Below are positions 58,171 to 64,000 of a stretch of DNA of 64,000 nucleotides, piece after piece. Origin of the DNA: Boswellia sacra (lineage: Eukaryota; Streptophyta; Magnoliopsida; Sapindales; Burseraceae); the NCBI GenBank assembly GCA_013180625.2, contig SNVD02015934.1:60368-124367 (forward strand), written 5' to 3'. The translations under genes were made by a program, and so were the position numbers. The notes beneath the pieces are model-generated. The model ran no database searches, had not been told where the DNA came from, and saw only the letters and a list, made by a program, of their open reading frames with translations. The first letter of the stretch is position 1; each line of letters begins with the position of its first letter.

Positions 58171-59115
58171 GAAGATTTAGAGGCTAGGTAGAAAAGAAGC
58201 AACAATAGCTACCCTCGAAGAAATCAGAGGCAATACCTCAAGCTGGTAGGTCTAGTATAAAGAATATTGAGGTGAAGATAGTCGTTAAACAAAGGAGGTT
58301 AAGTCGTTTAGGAAGGCCATTGTCAAAAATCTTTGCAAGGTTGAAAATTGAAAGGGTTTTATAGCCATTGCCACTAAGAGAGCTTCTAAACCCATTGCCA
58401 AGGAATTGAAGGCATCACGAGAAATGTGATTTTCACCAAGTGATCAATTATTGAGGAACGAGTCATGAACTCTTTCCAGGAAAATGAAGGATCGAGCAGA
58501 GCCGAAAGAGCCAAAAGAAGAGAAAAGTCCAAGCTTGATAAGTAAGAAGGGTCCACTAGAAAGGTAGCCACTAATAAGAAGCCCAAAATAGAAAAGCCTA
58601 AATTAGATGAACCTAAGGAGATCATTGAGCTGGTAGAAGAGGAGTTTGTTCCTTGGTCAACCTAAATCTTCACTACAAAAGGTAGATAGACCAACATTGC
58701 TATGAAAGGGGGGGTCAATTAAAGCTTAGTGCCCGAGTTTGTGTGACTTAGTGATAATGAAGATGAAGAAGCCTTTGCTAAAAAGAAGTCCATACCAATG
58801 AATGCCTTTACCAAGAAGTGGATGGCTAGAAAAATGACTAGGAGAGGCTCACCACTGAGAAGACTTAAGGTAAAGAAGTTTAGTGAAGCTTAGAAGGGGA
58901 AGTGAATTGAGAGCATTGTAAGAAGAGAGAGTTTAACTAGAAAGTAAGGAGGTGAGAATTGTGGGAATATGGGATGTCATTCCTAAAGTCAAGATCCTTT
59001 CGAACTTTTGGGTTGACTTTACTAGTGATGAAAAGAAATAAAAGTGATAAATGAGGGAGAAACACCTAGAGGGGAGAGTAAGAATGTACAAGGAGTGACA
59101 AAGAGTGGTAGGTTC
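58171..59115 (+). other. Decayed gag-pol linker DNA of the Tat/Ogre-like element
   Basis: Purine-rich and Lys/Glu/Pro-coding in appearance (for example KEPKEEKSPSL near 58509), with many stops. It is consistent with the zinc-knuckle-poor linker of the element, but no domain is recognisable. It is cut at 59116-59120 (TACCA) by the next insertion. Confidence 0.4.
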
Positions 59116-59120
59116 TACCA

Positions 59121-60650
59121 TGACACATCCGAAAATAGGATTGTCTCCCAAGTATAGGAGTGTCGAAGTAAAAAAACCCGGTGAGACCGGGGTCGATCCA
59201 CGAGGAAGGGAATTTAAGCGTTACAAATTATAAGATAGGCAAATGTGATATGGATGATTCAAAGAAATAACAAGAGAATATCAATAAATATGTAAGATGG
59301 TAGGCGGTATTACCGACCATTCAAATATAAAACAAAAAGCAAGAGGAGGTAAAACCATCCATGGAAATAGGTGGTATAACCAACCATAGTAAATTAAAGA
59401 ACAATTTCATAAGGTGGTAGAACCTACCATAGTAAATAAAATAAAAAGTTCATAAATAATAAAATAATTAAAATACAAGAGGAATTAACACAATAACAAT
59501 GAAGGCTAAGGTTAGGGGATCCGCCCTTGATATTTCAAATAAGGATAATTAACCCATTTTAGTTAGATGAATTATATTTTTTTCATCACCAATATTTATA
59601 CCACTTCTTGTAAATGGGTTCAAGCATCCAATGTGCCAATCATCATATGTCTACAACAAATCAAGGTTCCTAACTAGATTCGTGTCGGTAAGGAAGAACC
59701 ATACATCATCTAGAAAGGATCCAAGCATTTGATGTGCTAAGGATTGTCGACAATGGATCAAGACCTCCACTTTACGAGTGGTGTCAAGATTGATTAAGAA
59801 ATTAAATATAAATCATGTTGAATAAACATTATAAGATTAAGATTATTAAGCACATATTAAGGGTTAGAGAATCCTTATTCTCATATCAAGGGTTTCACCC
59901 TTTCACCTTAGCAAAAGAGAAATTAGAAGAACATTATAATAGAAAGAAAATAAAATGCAAGAAAAAGGAAATTCATTAATAACATAAACACACAAAACAC
60001 AATACAAGATCCTAGCCAAAGCCAAAATGTTCCAGCCAAGGCCAAGATGCCCTAATGGGTCACAAGGCACCTCTATTTATAGATACATCCAGGGGCAAAC
60101 TTGTCAAATTACAAGGGCATAATTGTCAAATATTAGTTGTAAATATCTTTGACAATTGGGATCATTAGGCACCGACTTTGACCATCAATTTTGACATCGA
60201 AATGTTGTGAATTTTAATCACATGTCTTCATGAAAGTTGTAGATATTTCTCTCAGCTTTCTAGAACATATTGATTTGCACAATTTGGATACGTATTTTGA
60301 GAGATACGGTCCAAATACTGAGGCCTGGTTAGACTGGGTTGAGACTGTAGATGGTTCAATTCAAGCCCAATTTTGGTCCACTAAGAGCCCGAATTTGATG
60401 ATTCTTGTGAAATGCAATCTTATAGACAATTAAATCAGCTTTCCAAAACATTAAGAATTGCACCATTCTGATCTATAAATAGAGAGTTATGCCCATTTTA
60501 CCGAACCTGTAACAAAACCAAAATTAAGAGAAAGTTAATTCCAAAGATGCAAAGACTACAAATATGCTTAAGTTGAGGAATTTAATGACACTATTAATGC
60601 AATATGATGAACTAAACTCTTATTAAACATGCATATTTAAGTGTTCATCA
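59121..60650 (-). repeat. 3' LTR of Athila-like copy 2
   Basis: A 1530-bp LTR. On the minus strand it starts TGATGAACACTT and ends GGATGTGTCA. An extra block at about 59285-59445, absent from both LTRs of copy 1, holds four units like ATGGTAGGTTCTACCACC. Confidence 0.92.
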
Positions 60651-61986
60651 CACCCCCTAACTAGCTTATTGCTAGTCCCTAGCAATTAAAGCGTTATTAT
60701 TTAGAAGTGATTTATAGAATTTTACATCCAAGGTGGTCATTATTGCACTCTCCTTGATTTTATCCAAATAAACAAACTCTCAACTGATTTTTTTTTTATG
60801 ACTCATGTACCCTTCAGTCAAGATATCCACAAACCTTCTTTTGTGCTCAGTTGACACATGACTATGGGGCTTATTAGAAATAAGCCATATCGGTTCTAGT
60901 ATTTGTTAAGGCTAACAACCTTAGGTAGGGATATTCATTCATTTTATACATTTTTTTTTCTTTTTTTTTTTTTTTGAAAGAATGCATCTTTATACCTAAT
61001 GTACGAGTCCTTAGGCTAATGACTACTAGACTAGTTGGCCTTAGGGCATTAGGTGTTAAGACACCCTACGAGCTTAACAACTTGGGTTGTCGATGCTTTA
61101 TTTTTGCTTAGAAACTTATGGATAGTGCAATGTTCAATCCCCTTTAGCTTTCTCCTTAAACCATGTAATGAGATTTGCGCCAATAGCTCCCAAACTAGTT
61201 GGTCTTAAGGTATTAGGTGTTGAGACACCTCTCGGGCTTAATTATTTGAATTAACGAGGCTGCGAGACCAAACTTATCCACAATTACTTTTTTTCTTTTT
61301 TTTTTTCATTTTTCATTTCATTTTTTTTTTTAAAAAAAACTTTCCCCTTCCTTTTGTTGTTATCCTAAACAAAACAAAAGAACTCAAATATTGCAATATT
61401 TCATTTCGCCACCCACAATCATACATCAAGGTATGTGTGTGTGTGAAGAAAGATTCATAGATACTTGCTTAATGAGCACATAAGCACACAATTTATTAAA
61501 TGATAAGGTTTTGAGAGTTCATAGATTTGAATGATTCAAAGTGAAATGAATAAGACCTCCTTGTTATAAAACTTAAAAAATCAGACTAAGATAATAATCA
61601 AATAAGTCTTCAAAAATGCCCCCAAGAATAAAATGACAAATTGGTTAGAATGGGTTTCAAGAGTTCAAACTGACCCTTCATACTCTGCCATTCCTGACCC
61701 AGAATGCGTCTCAAGAGGATTTGAACTCTTTACACCGCACTCTAAATCTAATTACTAACTCGCTTTTTTTTTTTGCAAGAAAAAAATAAAATTTCAAGAC
61801 ACACTTATATCTACTATCCTTCCCCCCCAACCAAATGAAACATTGTCCTCAATGTTTAAATGTTAAGAGATAAAGTATAGGAGCTTACTGAAGCTTCTGT
61901 TATTCAAGAGGATGCCTACAAAAGACTCAAAAAAGAACATGCAAAAGTAAAATAAATAAGGGACAAGAAAACATTACAACGGAGAT
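60651..61986 (-). other. Non-coding 3' region of Athila-like copy 2
   Basis: The counterpart of 35241-36607. It contains the same diverged direct repeat (around 61010-61090 and 61180-61260, with GACCAACTAGT or ACTAGTTGG and TAAGACACC words), the A/T tracts, a small GT run (61436-61443) and the complement of ATTGAGGACAATG at about 61840-61852. No coding frame. Confidence 0.65.
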
Positions 61987-62654
61987 TCAATCCAATTATG
62001 ACACTTTTTGTTATTGCTGCCCTCCTGCCCAAAATCTAATTTTGAGTACTCAGCATGGGTCCGGTTCATACTCAAACTTCCTTGTAAATTTGATCAAGAT
62101 AGCTCTACCAGCGAAGTGGGCAGAATAAGGATCTTTCTCGCTGAATGAGAGATAAAATTCTGTTCCACAGCTGCATCAACAAAACTTATCAAAGGATCAA
62201 AGAAATTTTTGACATTCAACAAACCTATGGGGTTTTGATGGAGATTCAGTTGGGCCCAAGAGGCAATTTGAAAAATTTCTTCAAGAGTGCCAAAGCCACC
62301 TGGTAAAGCAATAAAGGCATCTGAATTGATGAGCATATGTGCCATGCGTTCATGCATAGAGGAACCTGTAACTCTTTCCCAACCGTTTTTCCAACAATAC
62401 TTTCTACAGCCAAAGCTTTAGGAATAACTCCTAAAACTTGAGTACCCCCTACATGTGCAGCTGTTGACACACAACCCATTAACCCGAGGCTACCTCCCCC
62501 ATAAACCACATGAAACTTTCTTTCAGCCAGTAGCCTATACCAGATAATCTCGCTACTTCCTACGAACTCTATCACTTTTAACCATGCGTCGAGATCCACA
62601 GAATACACATATCCTTAAATGGATTCGAACGTGTTGAAGAATTCCCCCCTCCAT
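61987..62654 (-). pseudogene. LOG-like: LOG-family gene carried by a retrotransposon (copy 2)
   Basis: On the minus strand from ATG 62654. ICVFCGS, VVYGGGSLGLMG, GVIPKALAVESIVGKTVG, MHERMAHML and ALPGGFGTLEE are all present, but in different frames: frameshifts occur near 62600, before YRLLAERK, and near 62360 between KELQV and MHER. The segment around PIGLLNVKNFFDPLISFV is intact here and shows what copy 1 lost. The C-terminal part after about 62100 is decayed. The substrate pocket has Met after MHER, as in copy 1. Both copies share this and other sequence, so the gene was in the family ancestor. No introns. Not functional. Confidence 0.88.
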
Positions 62655-62681
62655 GTCTATGTAACTCTCTAACTATGTGTG

Positions 62682-62720
62682 AAGAAGAGACCAAGACATG
62701 TGGTATTTATGGAGTGCAAA
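62682..62720 (-). promoter_or_regulatory. TATA-like core before LOG, copy 2
   Basis: The minus strand reads TGCACTCCATAAATACCACATG and then TCTCTTCTTCACACATAG, nearly identical to copy 1 at 34548-34590. The distance to the start codon is similar. Confidence 0.45.
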
Positions 62721-62971
62721 AAGGTATGTTAATGATGATATCTATCTAGGTAGCTCGATTATTTGTTGAAAAAGTTGACAATAATGCAAAAAAAAGGTCA
62801 AAAGATGATGAAATAAGACACCATAAGTCAAACAAAAGATACAAATTCAAAAATGACAGCAATGATGTATTAAAATTCAAAAATGATGGCACGCATGCAT
62901 ATGTACAGGTAGTTGTGACTGTGGCTCACATCTTTCTCTGGTTTTACGTCCAGAAACAGCTTAAACACCTT

Positions 62972-63328
62972 CTATGAGTTGGGGATATGCTTCCCATCCA
63001 GTTTTCTTATAAACTGGCAAACAGGGTCGTTTTGAGTCAGATTCCCAAGACTATAGCTTTCCTGCTCATCTCGGAATTGTGTCCACAAATTAAAAATTTC
63101 ACGCTGCACAAGTCCACAAGAATACGTCTCAAGAGTCGTTCGGATATCATCCAAAGACTCCTTACTCAGTCCATTCTTGATGAACTGTAGTTTATCCTCT
63201 CGATTGTTAGACAAATATCCCAATGAGCGGCAACGCTGGTTACAAGTCCATCTTGCACATTTGTGACAAACTTGTAACCTTTTTGCTCTTCGCTTTTTGG
63301 CATAAGAGCTTTTTCCCAAACCTAGCAT
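62972..63328 (-). CDS. Accessory basic Cys-rich protein, intact copy (118 aa)
   Basis: ATG 63328 to stop at 62972. Residues 6-18 are strongly basic (KSSYAKKRRAKRL) and could serve as nuclear signal or RNA-binding arm. Cys21, Cys24, Cys29 and Cys33 form a C-x2-C-x4-C-x3-C cluster able to bind zinc. The rest is charged and probably helical (IKNGLSKESLDDIRTTLE, LWTQFRDEQESY). Copy 1 has the same length and end. It is not a known Gypsy protein. The basic arm followed by CxxC recalls Cys-rich nucleic-acid-binding proteins of carlaviruses, several of which are silencing suppressors. This resemblance is a pattern match only, and the later Cys spacing differs. An acceptor-like TATGCTAG overlaps the start codon, so upstream coding joined by splicing is possible. 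Confidence 0.65.
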   Translation of the reverse strand: MLGLGKSSYAKKRRAKRLQVCHKCARWTCNQRCRSLGYLSNNREDKLQFIKNGLSKESLDDIRTTLETYSCGLVQREIFNLWTQFRDEQESYSLGNLTQNDPVCQFIRKLDGKHIPNS

Positions 63329-63646
63329 ATGGGAAACAAGATTATCTGAAAACTCACAAGAGAATCGACCTTGGCTTCAATTTTCCCATCTTAACTCAGC
63401 AGAATTAATACCCTTACGCATCAACACCTTAGTCTGTCTGCCAGCTTATAATAAATTTTTAAGCAAAATCCATTTTGAGGAAAGAGGAAAATGTGTGGTT
63501 CAATTTAGAGAGAATGGTATCCATGTGAAGAAAATGAGAGAGAAGAAAAGAAAATGGATGCAAGCAACAGTTTTTAGGGAACTGCAAAACCGACTTTAAT
63601 AGTCACGGAGTACCGTATCCGCCACTTGACCGGGAAAAATCAATCC
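63329..63646 (-). promoter_or_regulatory. Conserved CT-rich leader, copy 2
   Basis: The counterpart of 33618-33936, with TTTTCTTTTCTTCTCTCTCA on the minus strand near 63530-63555. It is conserved although it does not encode protein in either copy. Confidence 0.4.
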
Positions 63647-64000
63647 TTAAAAAGGATTGATTAAAGCAATGGACTCTTCATTTTGGTCAAAATTTTCAAA
63701 GAATGGTTTTAACCATTGACCATTAACTTTAAACACATTACCATTCTTTGGGTTCTCAATTTCAACTGCTCTATAAGGGAAACATTTTTAACAATGAAGG
63801 GCCCAGTCCAACGTGATCGAAGTTTACCAGGAAATAAGTGCAATCTTGAATCATACAAAAGAACTTTTTTGTGAAGGCTCAAAAGATTTTCTAACAATAA
63901 ATTTGTCATGAAAAACCTTCATTTTTTCTTTGTAGATTTTAGAATTTTCGTAAGCCTCATTCCTGATTTCTTCAAGTTCACTCAATTGGAGTTTTCGTAA
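63647..64000 (-). pseudogene. End of Athila-like integrase (copy 2), partial
   Basis: The C-terminal part of pol on the minus strand, ending at TAA 63647-63649. It carries [20 protein letters not shown], as in copy 1, and upstream the [15 protein letters not shown] helix. Frame changes occur after FIVKNV and near 63895, so it is broken. A perfect 11-bp inverted repeat (AATCAATCCTT) spans the stop at 63638-63662. Confidence 0.85.

Larger units (their letters stand above)
59121..64000 (-). mobile_element. Athila-like Gypsy retrotransposon carrying a LOG gene (copy 2, runs off the window)
   Basis: The 3' LTR is at 59121-60650. The target sequence TACCA lies before it at 59116-59120, but the partner is outside the window. 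Moving inward: a polypurine tract (complement of CACCCCCTAACTAGCTT), 1.3 kb of non-coding DNA, a LOG-family pseudogene, an intact Cys-rich ORF, a conserved leader and the end of integrase. Order and sequence mirror 28227-37966. The LTR is about 170-190 bp longer than those of copy 1 because of an internal repeat block. It interrupts Tat/Ogre-like DNA, so it arrived later than that element. Confidence 0.92.

Noticed and set aside
62972..63328. Assigning the Cys-rich ORF to a plant RNA virus family
   Set aside because: Only the basic arm and CxxC order agree; later Cys spacing differs, so homology is not claimed.

Overview
The window is plant nuclear DNA. It has GT-AG introns, an AT-rich background, and Copia and Gypsy LTR retrotransposons of plant type together with CACTA, Mutator and hAT elements. 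The one host gene looks like a eudicot gene, but the species cannot be named from sequence alone. No rRNA, tRNA, CRISPR or bacterial signal was seen.

Layout. 1-12181: a seven-exon gene for the tRNA wobble adenosine deaminase subunit TAD2 (191 aa). Intron 3 holds a 190-bp hAT-type MITE. Intron 5 holds a 5.2-kb antisense Copia element with 278/277-bp LTRs and a perfect CTTTG target duplication. 13758-14688: a Mutator-type MITE with an internal array of CGACACT-type repeats. 16165 to about 22797: a gutted Copia element whose 3' LTR was split by a 4.0-kb CACTA transposon (18484-22504); that transposon carries intron-containing exons of the ESCRT-II gene VPS36. 22798-27106: AT-rich DNA with a possible hAT element and a long GT/GTGC microsatellite. 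27107 to at least 38334: a second CACTA element of the same family. A 9.7-kb Athila-like Gypsy element (28227-37966) sits in an intron of its transposase pseudogene. 38335-44199: non-coding DNA with a SINE and simple repeats. 44200-59120: remains of a Tat/Ogre-like Gypsy element whose gag is split by an 8.4-kb Copia element (49586-57976, target duplication GAAGA). 59121-64000: a second Athila-like element on the minus strand, running off the window.

The main discovery candidate is the Athila-like family. Both copies carry, between integrase and the 3' LTR, where Athila elements often have an env-like gene, two extra genes that are not retrotransposon genes: a 118-codon basic Cys-rich protein, and an intronless gene of the LOG (LONELY GUY) family, whose plant members activate cytokinin nucleotides. 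A TATA-like leader just before LOG is conserved in both copies. Each copy is broken in different places, so the cargo belonged to the family before these insertions. The VPS36-carrying CACTA is a second, independent case of host gene capture.

How the parts relate: TAD2 is the only apparently functional gene and must splice out a 7.6-kb intron. Nearly everything else is nested mobile DNA. Its order of arrival can be read from target duplications, split reading frames and LTR divergence. Many of the breaks in the elements are stop codons of the kind made by C-to-T change on either strand.
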